DNA from: Leptasterias polaris
Lineage: Eukaryota > Echinodermata > Asteroidea > Forcipulatida > Asteriidae
NCBI GenBank assembly: GCA_037783415.1
Contig: JAZGTN010000054.1
Coordinates: 1,736,001 to 1,800,000, forward strand
DNA: 64,000 nucleotides
Reading direction: 5' to 3'
Both the position numbers and the translations under genes were made by a program. Below, piece by piece: positions 1 through 11,850 of this stretch. Every line of letters starts with the position of its first letter. Position 1 is the first letter of the stretch. The notes below the pieces were generated by a model, which made no database searches, was not told the DNA's origin, and saw only the letters and a list, made by a program, of their open reading frames with translations.

Positions 1-39
1 ACACTCCCTACCCACTCCCCTAGGGTTTCAGTTTAGGTT

Positions 40-300
40 TAGTAGTCCCAGCTCCAGCCTACATGCTTCATTGAGCTAAGCCCAGCTTATCTAGTTCCCG
101 CCTTCGTGCATGACCGAGCCAAGACCAACTCACAGTTAATCACCTACAAGGCAGTACTTAAGCAGCATCCAGCAACAGAGTCCAGCATTCTCCTGAAGAC
201 GATCAGAGCATACTGATCGAAACGTTGAGTCGTTAAACTACCGGTTCTTTTCAGAACCAACAGTTACTCAAAGAGATTTTAACATGGTGTTACCGCAAAC
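40..300 (+). repeat. dispersed repeat segment, possible Penelope-like terminal region
   Basis: Non-coding segment. At 193-217 it has CTGAAGA, then a 6-bp stem (GATCAG / CTGATC) and GAAA, which resembles the core of the hammerhead motifs carried in Penelope-like element termini. The flanking arms do not pair into a convincing stem I, so it looks degenerate. Similar motifs recur near 7.5 and 38.86 kb. Assignment to Penelope-like elements is inference. Confidence 0.3.
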
Positions 301-369
301 CTCTCTTAGTTATACTCCCACCATGCAAAGCTTCAAATCCTACCACCTCACCTTTTAAAAAACACACGG

Positions 370-705
370 TCGAACATGATAAAGTATCTATTAAGGTTTC
401 ATGGTTCAGATGGGAAACAAAAACATGCTAAATGGGAGTAAATTCGACAGTTCTTTGAATATGACTCTGCCCTACCAAGTCGTATGGCTCCAAAATTGAC
501 AAAGGGGCATTTTGAGTTGAATAGTTTCACTAAAATGAGAGTGAAAACAGCAGCTCAAGTTCTCAGTCACACTGTTGCTGCAGGAATTTACACTTGCACC
601 TCAGTGGGGAAAATGCCTGTTGAAGCTGCTTACACAGCAGAATTTGTAGAAAGAATAGACAAGTTGTTTGATGCTTTCAACTGCAGAAGTTTCAAAGAGA
701 ACTAG
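370..705 (+). pseudogene. P-element-like (THAP9-type) transposase, central fragment
   Basis: The open frame covering 484-705 reads PKLTKGHFELNSF, KMRVKTAAQVLS and FVERIDKLFDAFN. These are characteristic of the RNase-H-like core of P-element/THAP9 transposases, which cut and move P-type DNA transposons. Related sequence extends upstream to about 370 in interrupted frames, and the frame stops at 703. The matching C-terminal part resumes near 2370 on the same strand, so both are probably one copy split by a 1.66-kb repeat-rich insertion. The N-terminal THAP zinc finger is not seen. Non-functional relic. Confidence 0.65.
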
Positions 706-763
706 AGATTCTAGTGATTGTTAGAAACAATCACAGAGCTGTTCCGGTAATTTTCTTAATTTC

Positions 764-1325
764 AAGATTCCTGCATGGACCGGAAGTAAAGATCAAATTA
801 GGGTCATCATTTTGAATAAAATGTCGCAAGTGATACGAGCTACAATACAACACAAACATTATGATTTTATGACATGTGGTTCGGGAGATATGACTTTTTC
901 ATTATTTGAGCTTCCTGTTTGGACCGAAAGTAAAGGTCAAAGTAAGGTCATCTTTTTGAATAAAATGTCGCAAGTGTTGAAAGCTACAATACAACTCAGA
1001 CATTACGATTTTATGACATTTGGTATGGGAGATATGATTTTTCAATATTTGAACTTTCTGTTTGGACCGGAAGTAAAGGTCAAAGTGGGGTCATCTTTTT
1101 GAATCAAATGTCGTGTTGCAAGCAACAATACAACCCAGATATTACGATTTAATGACATGTGGTTCGGGAGATATGACCTTTTCATTATTTGAACTTCTTG
1201 TTTGGACCGGAAGTAAAGGTCAAAGTGGGGTCATCTTGGTTAAGAAAATTTTGCAATTGTTGAAAGCTACCACACAAAACAAACATTACAATTTTATGAC
1301 TTGTGGTTCGGGAGATAATTTGTTG
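764..1325 (+). repeat. tandem array, about 143-bp unit, four partial copies
   Basis: The motif GGACCGNAAGTAAAGNTCA occurs at about 778, 921, 1064 and 1204, giving a period of 140-143 bp. Each unit also contains an ACATNNGGTNNGGGAGATATGA-like stretch. The units have diverged by scattered substitutions and small indels. Open frames across 812-1349 are by-products of the repeat. A related GACCGGAAGTAAAGGTCA motif recurs in the 40.7-41.2 kb region. Confidence 0.8.
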
Positions 1326-1329
1326 GTAA

Positions 1330-1964
1330 TAAACTTTGAATTAACGTAATTTGACACCTGATGACGTCACAGTATAAAAAATATGTTTTTAGTACTAAAA
1401 AAATTGATAGGGAACACGATGATATTCAACTTATTCAAATTTAATTTATTTGAAGAATATTGCTTTTTTGACCAGCCAAATGCTATACTACATTTTTAGC
1501 ACAAAAAGTGACGTCATGAGTATTGTTAGGCTAGTATTAAACTGACATCTAAACTACAAGACAAGTCCATAACTGAAAAAAGCGCAATGCGGTTTGTACA
1601 CAGATATAAATGCGCCAAAAAGTGACGTCATGATGACATGACGGAGAATGTTAGGTTATAATTTACATCTGCAATACAAGACAAGTCCATAACTGAAAAA
1701 AGTTTGAGGATCGGTGGTGTACTTCTAGAGATATGGTGCACACAAGATTGGCTAATTAAATATTCACACAGCTGTCACGTGAATAATTAATTGAAGAATT
1801 TTAATCTAATTACATCTAAAATTCAAGTCAGGGCATAAGCTTTAATATGGTATAACATTTGACTACAGTTTTGTATTGCTAAAGTTGACATATGACATAT
1901 GACAGTTAGAAAAGTCCCAGGTTAAAGGTATTATACAGGATTGGCAGAGCTGACAAAATACTAT
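1330..1964. other. AT-rich non-coding filler
   Basis: No coding frame. Two diverged short duplications are visible: AAAAAGTGACGTCATGA near 1503 and 1617, and a block containing ACAAGACAAGTCCATAACTGAAAAAA near 1556 and 1676. This suggests an old internally repetitive non-autonomous element. Confidence 0.4.
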
Positions 1965-2280
1965 CACAGACAGTGTTCATGTTTTGTGTAATCAACCACA
2001 TACATGAAATAACAAACCTGTGAAAATTTGAGCTCAACTGGTCATCGAGGTCACGAGAAAATAGTGAAAAGAGACCTTATGTGTTTTCTGTTTTTCAAAC
2101 ATCGAGTTTATTATCGCGCGCGATAAAAACTATTGTTTTACTCATTTCTCAGAAACGATAGCATTTTAGGCAGAAATATTTTAAGGAACCCTTTCTACCA
2201 TTACTTACGTTAAATCATGTAAGTTATGTGTGAATCTGTGAACATTTGTGTTTTTCGATCTTTCCAAGGGCCTTTAAGTC
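1965..2280 (-). repeat. dispersed repeat family (REP1), copy 1
   Basis: About 310 bp closely matching, in reverse complement, the segment at 35475-35785. A more diverged copy lies at 57570-57865. Shared landmarks are ATAGTGAAAAGAGACC, a GCGCGCGATAAAAAC core, TTTACTCATTTCTCAGAAA and GAATCTGTGAACATTTGTG. It has no coding capacity and is probably a MITE- or SINE-like non-autonomous element. Confidence 0.75.
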
Positions 2281-2369
2281 AATAGGGTTTTAGGGAAAGG
2301 AAGAATAAAAAAAATAAAAATCTCGACGATTGCAATAGCTGTTCCGACTACCACGTCGAACAGCTAAAA

Positions 2370-3276
2370 AGAAAATTCAAAGACCTCTCTCAAAGAATTC
2401 AGAGCACCTTCAGTTTTTTAATGAGTGTATTCCATGGCTGAAGAGTATTCATTATGTTGGCTCTAGAAATGTACTGTGCATCATGCAAGGGCTGGCTTTT
2501 GGGCATAGCCTGTATGACTCAACTGTGGGGTGAAATCAAATTCCTTCTCACAGGAAGGTTCAACCAGGATGTTGTGGAAAACACATTTTCCACGATCAGG
2601 CGTAAAGGTGGTTTCAGGGACAACCCTTCAGCCAAAGAATTCCGATACGCATTAAGAATGGTCATGGTGGCTGAACTCATCAAGCCAGCCCTTGGTTCCA
2701 ATTGTGCACCTGACTCTGATTCATTTTTGTTGAATTTGAAATGTCTTTCAAAGAAAACTAAAACAAAGGGCAAATCACACAAAGTGTCAGGCAACTTACA
2801 GTATGTGCTCGTAACTCAAAGTGCTCTAAACATATTTGAGCAGAATACAATTTCTTACATTGCTGGGTATTTATGTAATAAAGTTATGACAGGCCATGAA
2901 ATTCTATCTCCTTGCAGTACTTGCCGAGCAACACTACTGTCTCCTGACACATTTGTGGCAGAACAGTCCCAACTGTTCATTCATAATAAAACATGGGACA
3001 ATACAAAATCTGACTTTGGTGCACTTAAGGTCCCTACCACTTCTTTTGTACAGTTCTGTGAACAAATATTTAGAACAGAATTTGATAGGCAAGGCATGAC
3101 TCGTAATAGAATCAGTAGTGTGATCAAGAATGCCATTTGCAAACAAAGTGAATACACAGAGCTTGGGGTGTGTAGTGAATGGATTCGAGCTCGGATAGTG
3201 GCAATTTTTGTAAGCATGCACATTCAATATGCACTTAAATACAAAAATAGAGGGCTCAAAGATATGTCTCTGAAGA
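2370..3276 (+). pseudogene. P-element-like transposase, C-terminal fragment
   Basis: The main open frame 2454-3299 contains FLLTGRFNQDVVENTFSTIR, RKGGFRDNPSAKEF and ALRMVMVAELI. These match the conserved C-terminal block of P-element/THAP9 transposases (N-Q-D ... E-N-F-F-x-x-I-R ... G-G-x-x-x-N-P). It continues through a Cys-containing segment with YIAGYLCNKV, also typical of the family. Upstream frame-shifted sequence (about 2375-2453) extends the similarity. The 3' end is interrupted at 3277-3284 by a hAT insertion, so the last residues of the 281-codon frame come from the hAT element. A few transposase-side bases resume at 4041. Confidence 0.7.
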
Positions 3277-3284
3277 GAAAAAAA
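3277..3284 (+). repeat. 8-bp target site duplication, left copy
   Basis: GAAAAAAA, directly before CAGCGGCGGC. It matches GAAAAAAC at 4041-4048 with one mismatch. Eight-bp duplications are diagnostic of the hAT superfamily. Confidence 0.7.
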
Positions 3285-4040
3285 CAGCGGCGGCGCTAGG
3301 GGGGGGGGGGGGGGCAAATGCCCCCCCAGTTAGCCCCCCCAGTTTTTTCCCCGATGGCGGAAATTGAGTTTAATCCCAAACCATTGCACCCAATTTGTTA
3401 CAATGTTGTTTGCGCTGTAAATAATAAACTCAATTTCATCCATCATAATTAGCTGGCACCATAAAAAAAGCCCAATACACTTTCCATCTCCGGCAATGTT
3501 AATAAAATGTGGATTTATTTATCTGTACAAGCTTGGAAACTTGCTATAAATAGAAATGCATTGTCTGCCCAAAACCGCAAGCAGCCATTGTAAACGCAGT
3601 TCGCACAACACGTCAAATTCACACAGTGCAAAATCTTATTTCTGGAGTGAATTGTAGGCTTACAGTACACACGACATAAACTTGATGTACACGTGGAGTG
3701 CTGTATTATGCCTACTGCTAGTTGTTGCACTTAAACACGTTGGTAAAACAGTTAGTTAAAATGGATATTAGAAAGTTTTGCAAGAAATCCAAACAACCTC
3801 CATCCCATGATGATAGGCACAGATCTGATTCTAAATCTAGCGATGAGAATCCTGAACCCAAACACAAACACCCCAGGATTGAAGTTAATATTGACGTGTA
3901 AGTCCGTCAAAGTGGTAAGTCAATGCTTTTCTGCAGTACAAAATTACACTAGATTTTTGCCAGTGTTTGCCCCTCCCTAAATTTAAGTTTGCCCCCCTCT
4001 TGCCCCCCCCCCCAGATTAACAGGTCTGGTGCCGCCACTG
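3285..4040 (+). mobile_element. hAT-type DNA transposon, internally deleted (756 bp)
   Basis: The ends are CAGCGGCGGCGCTAGG and, in reverse complement at the right, CAGTGGCGGCACCAGA. These are imperfect terminal inverted repeats starting CAG as in hAT elements. Runs of G (after 3299) and C (before 4014) lie just inside each end. An 8-bp target duplication flanks it. Inside, at 3761, is the start of a transposase-like exon, but no DDE core remains. It inserted into the end of the P-like transposase and is therefore younger than it. Confidence 0.75.
3761..3896 (+). pseudogene. first exon of hAT transposase, truncated
   Basis: An ATG at 3761 opens MDIRKFCKKSKQPPS followed by a charged low-complexity stretch. 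This resembles the N-terminus of hAT/TTF-type transposases that begin MDIRKFF. The frame runs to GACGT|GTAAGT, a good splice donor at 3897, and stops just beyond it. The remaining exons were lost in the internal deletion. Confidence 0.5.
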
Positions 4041-4048
4041 GAAAAAAC

Positions 4049-5440
4049 AGGAAAGCACAAAAAGTAATGCACAAGTAAAGGCAACCATCACCAAGTTTGA
4101 AACTTACAACTTACTTATTCTTAATTTACCAGTGAAACCTGATAATCATTTTGTAACTGGTATTATCTACATAATGTAACAAATCGTATCAAGTAGAAAC
4201 ATTTGTTTCATTTAGCTTTTAAAATGCAGTGTCAGAAATTTATAAGTGCTTATAAAATTAATCTTCTGCGATCAAGCAAAATGAGTTGTTTGTCGAGTGT
4301 CTACCCAGGTAATTTTTTAATTTTTGTAATACATTTGAAAAGAGCATAATCTATGCTTTAATAACTGTTAAAAAACCCATGTTGATACCACCTTTGGTTC
4401 AAAAGTTGTGAAAGTAGAAACACCAAGAAATGCGAGAGAATAAAACTGATTTTAATCCTTTTTGATGTTATTTATCAGGAAGGAAGTTGCCAATATAATA
4501 AAATATATTTTGGCATGTTTCTTCATACTGATATTTCCGACAAATGACTCATTTAGCTTGATCGCATCACAAATGTTGACCTGAAGACAAGTTCACTTTG
4601 CCAGCTTATGAATAATGATGAAGTGTAAGTTGTTGCGGATTGTTTATAAGGATAAAATTGTTGCGGATTGTTAAAAGATAAATTTGTTGAAGATTGTACT
4701 CAATTTTAAGACTTATCGTTATTCATTTGTTTAACCAGGTGATAACTTATTTTTAATACGCTGGGGACTCAGTTTCGGTCGATACTGTACTTGCTGTTTG
4801 TTTTTGTCCGTCTATTTTGTATTAGTGTCTTATTCATTTTTGTTAACATGCATGTGCATTGAGACCTACATGTATTAATATATTTTGTTCATTAGTGGCT
4901 CGAATTGACCACGGACCTCCATGGTTCAATTCTCTGTCTCAATGCAAGTGCATGTCTTTAGGGACCATTGCCTACTTTGTAAGCTCTGCTTCTAAGGTGG
5001 ATCCCTCTGCAGTGTCATATTTGTTTTTTTCTAGTTCGTGAAGTCTAAACTGTAAAATAAGTGAACCTTAAACCTTGAAAACATCAGAATAAATGTGTAC
5101 TGCACACCTCTGTTAAACACCATGATTTTTGTATTTTGTTCTCTAATGCCTTTACAGGTATGTTCTTTTTACCCGATTTTGTCCTTAGGTTTATCAAGAC
5201 TCTTGCCCTTGTTGTGACAACTGACAACAATTTTGTAAATAGTTGCAGCAGACTTGTCATTGTTTAAATAAGCCCCATTTGATGTACAGTAGGACTATGC
5301 TCCTCTTTTCGAAATGGGGGTGCATTTGCACTTGGCTACGTCTCATGAGTCATGTCATTTGATACTTTAATTTTAGTATGGTTGGACTCCTCTGGTGTGT
5401 ACAGTGGAGGAGTCCAACCATAAGCAGCACAATTATTTGT
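4049..5440. other. non-coding, with short repeats and a hairpin
   Basis: Nothing convincingly coding. Around 4632-4700 a short unit (TTGTTGCGGATTGTT and variants) repeats three times. A perfect-looking hairpin with arms TATGGTTGGACTCCTC / GAGGAGTCCAACCATA lies at 5377-5422. The region may hold the 5' part and THAP exon(s) of the transposase that follows, but I could not identify them. Confidence 0.4.
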
Positions 5441-5499
5441 TGTTAAAACAATGTTACAATGTAACAGTAATACTTTAATTGTTTTCTTATATTTTTTTC

Positions 5500-6748
5500 A
5501 GATTGTAGGGAAACCTGCCTATTTGCATAATGTTGATCACTTCGACTGGGCACCGACACAGAAGATGGGCCATAGCAGTTTAGCTCTGGGTTCATTCAAC
5601 GTTAGCAGCAGAGCGCTACAGCAGAAGAATGCAAAGGAATTCGAGAAAGGACGTGGCCGCTGCTTCAGCTTTGTTACAGCTCTCATCTACATGACTCAAG
5701 AAGCCAATGCTGAAAAGCAGTCTGCAGTACAGCATACAGAGCCTCCAGCCAGACAAATATTTTTTCAAGTGACATTTCATCACTTGAAGACAACATCAAG
5801 AAACTTCAGGAGGACAACATTGCCCTGAGAGAACAAGTTCGTGAACAACAAGAAAAATGTGAACAGACAGATTTTCATGAAAGTGACTTCGAAAAAGATG
5901 ATTCCAAAGTGAAGTTCTACACTGGGCTACCATCTTGGAATATTTTTCTGCCACTTTTCATACTCATATCAACTACCAACTTGTCGTAAACTGTCAAAGT
6001 TTAGCCAGCTTCTGATGTTCCTCATGAAAATTTGACTGAACCTGTTTGATGAAGATTTAGCGTATCGGTTTGGTGTCCATCAAGGAATTTCGACCGTGTA
6101 CTAGATATACTTGCTGTAAAGACATCATCAATCATTCACTGGCCAAGTCGGGAAGCACTTAGAAAAAGCATGCCTTCATCATTCAGAAAGTTTTTCAAGA
6201 AGTGTGCTGTCATCATTGATTGTACAGAAGTCTTTATTGAACAACCATCAGACTTGCTTGCTAGAGCTCAAGTGTGGAGCAATTATAAACATCATTCAAC
6301 TATCAAGTTTTTAATAGGTATAACACCCCAGGGCTCAATAAGTTTTTTGAGCAAGTGTTGGGGAGGACAGGTATCTGACACGGAGATCACAGAAAATAGT
6401 AATTTATTACAGAAGTTGATGCCGGGGGATATTGTTATAGCAGACAGGGGATTTTTTGTAGGAGATTACTGCGGGATGGCAATAGCCGAAGTAAAAACAC
6501 CTTTTACACGAGGAAAGAAACAGTTAGAGAAGGTGGAGGTAGACTGGAGTAGGGAATTGTCTTGTGTAAGGATACATGTTGAACGAGTCATTGGAATGGT
6601 TATGGTTAAACAAAAGTACACCCTTCTCCAAAACCGCATTCCTATTACTCTGCTAAATGGGCCCTCACCTGATGCAACTATAAATAAAATAGTCCGTGTC
6701 GCTTGTGCTCTAGTCAATCTATGCCCAAGTGTAGTACCGAATGAGTAA
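5500..6748 (+). pseudogene. ISL2EU/IS4EU-type (PHIS) DDE transposase
   Basis: The segment starts with a post-THAP linker (KPAYLHNVDHFDWAPTQKMG), a feature of THAP-containing ISL2EU transposases. It continues with a coiled-coil-like stretch and the FYTGLPSW motif near 5920. After frame breaks (about 5985-6170), the catalytic part is open at 6170-6748. It includes CAVIIDCTEVFIEQPS (first Asp), WSNYKHHSTIKFLIGITPQG, GDIVIADRGF (second Asp) and IHVERVIGM (Glu). These three sites give the expected DDE layout of DDE_Tnp_4 enzymes. At least two frameshifts or stops upstream make the copy inactive. The partner YqaJ gene lies convergently at 8.5-11.4 kb. Confidence 0.75.
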
Positions 6749-6789
6749 AGCTATGAAAATAATGATTGCTTTAAGTGCTATATGATTAA

Positions 6790-6870
6790 AACTATGACTC
6801 CCCAGGTGATCCATGGAACATTCTATTTTAGAAAATGGAATGCTCCGTGGGCCACTGAGGGAGTCATGTT
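6790..6870. repeat. imperfect hairpin, about 80 bp
   Basis: ATGACTCCC...ATCCATGGAACATTC pairs with GAATGCTCCGTGGG...GGGAGTCAT around a short AT loop. It lies just after the transposase stop and may be a small MITE or a transcript-end structure. Confidence 0.5.
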
Positions 6871-8480
6871 AAACATAGCAGGAATAAAAGCAGTCGATAA
6901 TCATTTGCTTTATAGCACCCTATAAATAGATTCTGATACAAACATGGATTTTCTGCAGTAATTTAAAAAAGAAAATTGTGGAACGAATCACAAAAACTGC
7001 CAGAAGATTTCAGCCATTTAACTTGAAATGGTAACAGACTATTTGCAACCTCGTACACATTTTTGTGCATATTTTGATATAAAGATGCACAACTGATTGG
7101 GTTGGAACTCCTGCTCAAAACTCATTTGTTAAACTAATTTTGTATGTTTGTTCTCAATTTGACTTTGTACAGCGCATTGGGACTCCGTGTGTAATGTACT
7201 TTATAAGAACGGTTTATTATTATTTGAGGTAAAGTGTGTATGTCACTGAAACTGCGGTTTATGATTACACTAAAATACGTGTACCAAGCAGCTCAGTATT
7301 ACTGGTATGGCTGTCTATTGTGTGACACATTCTAAACCAATTTATCCAAACAGATGAATAGGGCCAATGTATATATATAAAAAATAATAATTTTTAATAA
7401 ATAACTTTGATTAATAACTTTGATTGGCTATAATCTTCCCGTTTTTTTCTGGATACCTTCCCCTAATCCTTTGCTCCTCTTTTTGCTATAAATGGATATG
7501 TTTTTGTTTGTACTTGTTAATGCCTCTGAAGAAGGTCCAGTTTGAATCGAAAGCTAAGGCCATCTACCCTACTAATATTATATAAAAATAATAACAAATA
7601 AAACACTTGATTGTTCACACAGCTGCATACATACTTTTTAAAAGTTCAATCCTTTTCCCCATTTTCATTTTTACAAAAATTGTCAAACCTAAAAAAGTCA
7701 ATATTTCTTATTTGGATGATCAACTGCTGTTTTTGAAATGTGGCCTAAGAACAAACATATCTTCCAAGTTTGAAGCTAGGATTTCTGGATTTAAAAAAAA
7801 AATTCTGATCACAAGTCAAACAAGTCTTTCAAAGATTAAACATTGTATTTTCATAAAACTTGTGTTTTATTGAAATTAAATGTAACATTTATTTAATACA
7901 GATAAAGATCCATGTATAAATTAAAATATCTATTCATAATTTTATTGCCATATTAATATATACACTAGGTGTTTGAGAATCCGGCTCTAAAATACAGAGG
8001 AACACATTAATTTTGTACAGTCTTGTGAAATATTCCGATGTGTTTAATATAATATGTAACTTAAATATTTATATTTTATTTATGCTATTATATATTCATC
8101 ATATATCCACATATCTATTTACATTTTAAATATATGTTGAAATGAGACCCAATTTACTGCATGTGTCTGTCACCAGCAGAAGAGCTGTGTCATTGAGAAT
8201 GTTGCGACTTGCAAGCCCCAAAGGGTGGGCAGCAAAATGGCTGCTGTTACATAAAAAATGCTAAATGCAACAGCACCCACTTTGTGGCTATGGGGCGCTC
8301 CAACCAGCGTGTACTTTTTCCCTTTATTTGAACACTGCAATTTTGGAAAAAGAAAAAAAAATACTTGCAATAGCTCTTGCAATAATGGTGAACTATATCA
8401 ATTTATCCATCTATTCCTCGGCATTGTTTGCTTTCTGAACAGTTTTTTTTATTACCCTTGAACTTTGGCAGCTTTCTACA
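6871..8480. other. AT-rich non-coding spacer
   Basis: No supported gene. At 7507-7545 lies CTGAAGA...GAAAGCTAAGG, similar to the motif at 193 and to Penelope-like element tails. The remainder is AT-rich, with short open frames that do not resemble proteins. Confidence 0.35.
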
Positions 8481-8499
8481 GTACCACTTCCCTTTAGGC

Positions 8500-11412
8500 T
8501 GTCATCTTATAAGCAAACATTCCATGTGAAACTGTTTTATACTGCATGATTTATTGTTACATGAAATCATCTGTCCCAAGGATGGTTTTTCACAAAAACA
8601 CTTGGGGCTGTCTGGATCATCATTTATTTGCTCCTTACTTAGTGACTCCACATCTAGTGGCTGCAGAACAGCTCCTGTTTCTGACTGTACTGGCTTACGG
8701 GACAACCATTTTCCTACAAGTTCGGGAAGTACTCCAGTCACAAAGACATGTTTGACTGGTTCTAAGGCCTGGTTAAAAAAATCTATCTATTTTGATTTGC
8801 TGTGAAATTAGATCCTTCTGTGTCCATATAACACAAACATGCAACTGTCAAAATTACACACATTTAGCTGAACTTGGACCTGGTATAAATAATACTGATG
8901 ATCTTTTTTCAGTGTCCAGATTTGATTCACCTGTTCCATGCAAATATTATTCGTGGTTTCTCCATCCATGGGCATTCCATCCTTCCAGTAGTCTAGGACG
9001 GCAACAGTCGCAGCGTATTACTCCATCCAGCTAGTGTAGCTCCTAAGAAAAGATGCTCAGTAGTGATGGTCAGTCCACAGTCTGCTACAATCAAATGCTT
9101 ATGATTTATCCCCTCCTTCTTAAGAAATGCACCTCTGGCCTCTTGTTCATGGTCACAACCCCATCTGTATCAACAAACAATTCAAAATTGATTAGAATCT
9201 ACTAACTGGTCCATTATTTCAAGGGCTTATTGTTAATTCAAAGGAAAAAAACCCAAATCAATTTGCAAAACATTTTGTTGTAAGTGGGTTTAAGAGAATA
9301 ATTATAAACACTCTACCTTTCCCAATTTTACAATAATACCAGAGTTGTATCCCATACTTAAGGAAACTCTAATTCAATAAATAAAAGCACTTATGAGTGA
9401 AATCGGTTGTCGAACTGCATCAGCTCTAGGAAATAGTTCAATTGTGAATACCTTGTCGCTTTTGATGAGACTGGCTGATGGCATAGCTGTATTTGTTCGA
9501 GCAGCAATCTTAAAGATAGATGCAGTGATTCGTCCAGCCCTGTGTGCAAACCATATCTTGTTTGAAACTTGTTGATGAGTAGCTGCTTCCACAGCCACAC
9601 TCTGAGCTGATGTAATCTACAAGAAAAAGATGGGGAAATGATACAACATGGTATGAGGTACTGAAGTTGACAAACTAGTTCCTGAGGAGTAGCCGAGGGA
9701 ACTAGTTAGTGAATATAATAATATAAAGGGTTATACCTTTAGGACCTTGCGACAGACACACACTTTTGAAGTAGTTCTGGATAAGTGTGCTCCAAGGTGT
9801 CTGGGTCATACAGAGAGGAGAGAGGCTTTGGATACTCATGATTGCCTGCCGAACGTGGGATGAATTCGTCAGCATACTCATCCATGACCTGGCCTGGTGG
9901 GTGCCTGTTTTAGACTGGCATATGCTAACATGTCATCTGATGATGGAGGGGAGATGACCTGTTTGCTCGTCTCTGGAGTGTCTGTCCTGTATGATGTAGA
10001 TGGCTTTTTGAAGTTAATGCTCCATACCTCATCTGCTGAAACCTTTCCAATAATAAAAACACAAAAGAAATGGGCGATCTTGTAAGTTTTTATAGTTTGT
10101 CTGTTTGATTCATAATTTCAATAAAGAAGTAAGTTTAAAACAAAAGCAAATTTTGTGCCTTAATATATAATTATGCGAGCATGTAGGGAGACCAGGGGGC
10201 TAACCCAGGGTGAGGGGAGAGAGGTTCATTCAGGGAAAGTGCAGTACCCTCTGATGTTAATGAGAAATACTGATGCCAAGAGCAAAAGGTTAGCAAAAGT
10301 ATTCCTCTGGTATTCAAACATCCTCTTGTTAGCCTCTTAGAAATACTAGCCCCTCATTTAATTCCAATGTTTCAAAATTTCATCAATACTAATTTCAATT
10401 TGGTTTTTACTGCTTGAAAGAGATGATTTTCAAAAAGTATCCTGGCATGAGAACATGTGAATCATGTTGGCAATTAGCATACGGAACAAGCTGCACATGA
10501 ACACTTCCAGCCAGTCAGCTGCAACCTCCATACTTACATTCAAGGGGTGCAAATTCACCAGGACTATAACACTGCAGTGTTTGCTGGTTTTCGTTTTTAA
10601 TGGGTTTATTTCATTGTTTTTTTGTGTGTGTACAATACAAAGGTGAATTTTTGTATTTAAATCCTGTTTCCCCACAATTACATTTTGTCGAGTTCTTACA
10701 TTTCTCCTGGCCGGTAACCATGTACACTTCTTTGAAGTACATGCATCAGATCCAGGTGCATTTCTCTGTTGGACAGCTTTCACTACACAGGATATAAGGG
10801 CAGCTATATGTGAACAGGCCTCTCCTAACCTGGGATAATAAAATATTCATTTTGATTAAGAAGAAATTCAAATAATCCCATTTGTGTTTGGAAAAATATT
10901 TTTGGGTCAAGCTTGACAAACCAAACCCCAAGAATTTACGATTCACCCCAAAGATGTAACTATATAAGCATGACACTAATTGGTCTGAAAATTTTGTCTT
11001 AATCATGGTGTAAAGAAAAACCATTCCAATCACTGAAAGACATTAATCCATTTCTATGAACTTTCAAACTTAAGATACCATCACAATCTTACCCTGCCAT
11101 ACATGTGCAGTGTGCAGCAAGTATCTCGCCCAATGTTTACTTGGTGTGGAGACCATGAAGATAAAAAAGTCACTCCAGTTGACATCTGGTATAAATAAGT
11201 TCAGGCTTCGAATCGAGTTGGTGCTTCTCAAGACGGTAGGGATCTATCGTTAACTCACATCGTCTTAATTTATCTTTGTATCTTGCCTTCGATGCTCCCG
11301 TCAGCTCTTCAGCATAGGGAGACAAAACACACTCCATGCTTAAAACGAACGTTGAAGAAAACAAAAACAAACCCAAAACAGCGATAACGATCGTACGGCC
11401 ACACGTATACAC
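8500..11412 (-). pseudogene. SWIM-YqaJ-PHD protein gene of an ISL2EU-type transposon
   Basis: Several minus-strand exons assemble in order. The N-terminal part (11412-11093) ends in HCTCMAG. Across a phase-consistent intron (donor at 11092, acceptor at 10830) it continues LGEACSH, completing a SWIM zinc finger of CxC...CxH type. Further exons follow at about 10829-10670 and 9900-9765 (PKPLSSLYDPDTLE). The YqaJ exonuclease part lies at 9617-9374 (HRAGRITASIFKIAARTN) and 9180-9016 (RWGCDHEQEAR, then VADCGLTI and a GA-P-DG-like site). A C-terminal PHD finger (CFCEKPSLGQMISC...SCSIKQFHMECL) is at 8620-8510. YqaJ is a lambda-exonuclease-like nuclease; ISL2EU transposons are known to encode one beside the transposase. 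A frameshift near 9040 in the DG motif and several stops indicate decay. Confidence 0.62.
9672..9705. repeat. palindromic hairpin in an intron of the YqaJ gene
   Basis: ACTAGTTCC and GGAACTAGT arms around a 15-base loop. It lies just outside the YqaJ exon, toward the splice acceptor near 9617. Confidence 0.5.
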
Positions 11413-11599
11413 ACAATGAACGACGGATCTCTGTTGAATTAGTAGACCGTGAAAGATCGATAACGGTGTCGCGGTCGTGACTTTTGTATTGTAAATACAC
11501 TACGAGTTAAGTTTTGTGCTAAATTCATTGACCTCTAAGATGGCGTCGTGATTGGTTGTCAAGCTGGTTATGACGTCAATGCATAAGGTCTATTGGTAA

Positions 11600-11850
11600 T
11601 GGCGTCATTGTCAACTCTGCATCTGGTGCTGCTGCATGGAAATGATCCATCTGAAAACGTCAAACGTGACAGAGAATCTGCCACATCATTAGATAACCCA
11701 GGAATATGCACTGTTTTGAAGACAATATTAAAGCGAACAAAACAAACAAACAAACAAGATGCATAATTCTATCACAAGGAGAAGTCTGCTTGTTAATGAT
11801 GTGAACAGCAGAAGAATTATCAGAACAAAACTTGACTCGGCGGGCCAATT
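11600..11850 (-). pseudogene. RNase H fragment of a tyrosine-recombinase-type retroelement
   Basis: One frame reads FCSDNSSAVHIINKQTS and, after a frame change, HIPGLSNDVADSLSR. The D-N...A-V-x-x-I-N and N-D-x-A-D-x-L-S-R blocks are the RNase H signature of DIRS/Ngaro-like retroelements. It is isolated, with no RT beside it. A possible relative of its gag-like ORF lies at 56.3-57.2 kb. Confidence 0.45.

Noticed and set aside
812..1349. ORFs of 96 and 78 residues
   Set aside because: Translations of the 143-bp tandem array; the two frames are repeats of each other.
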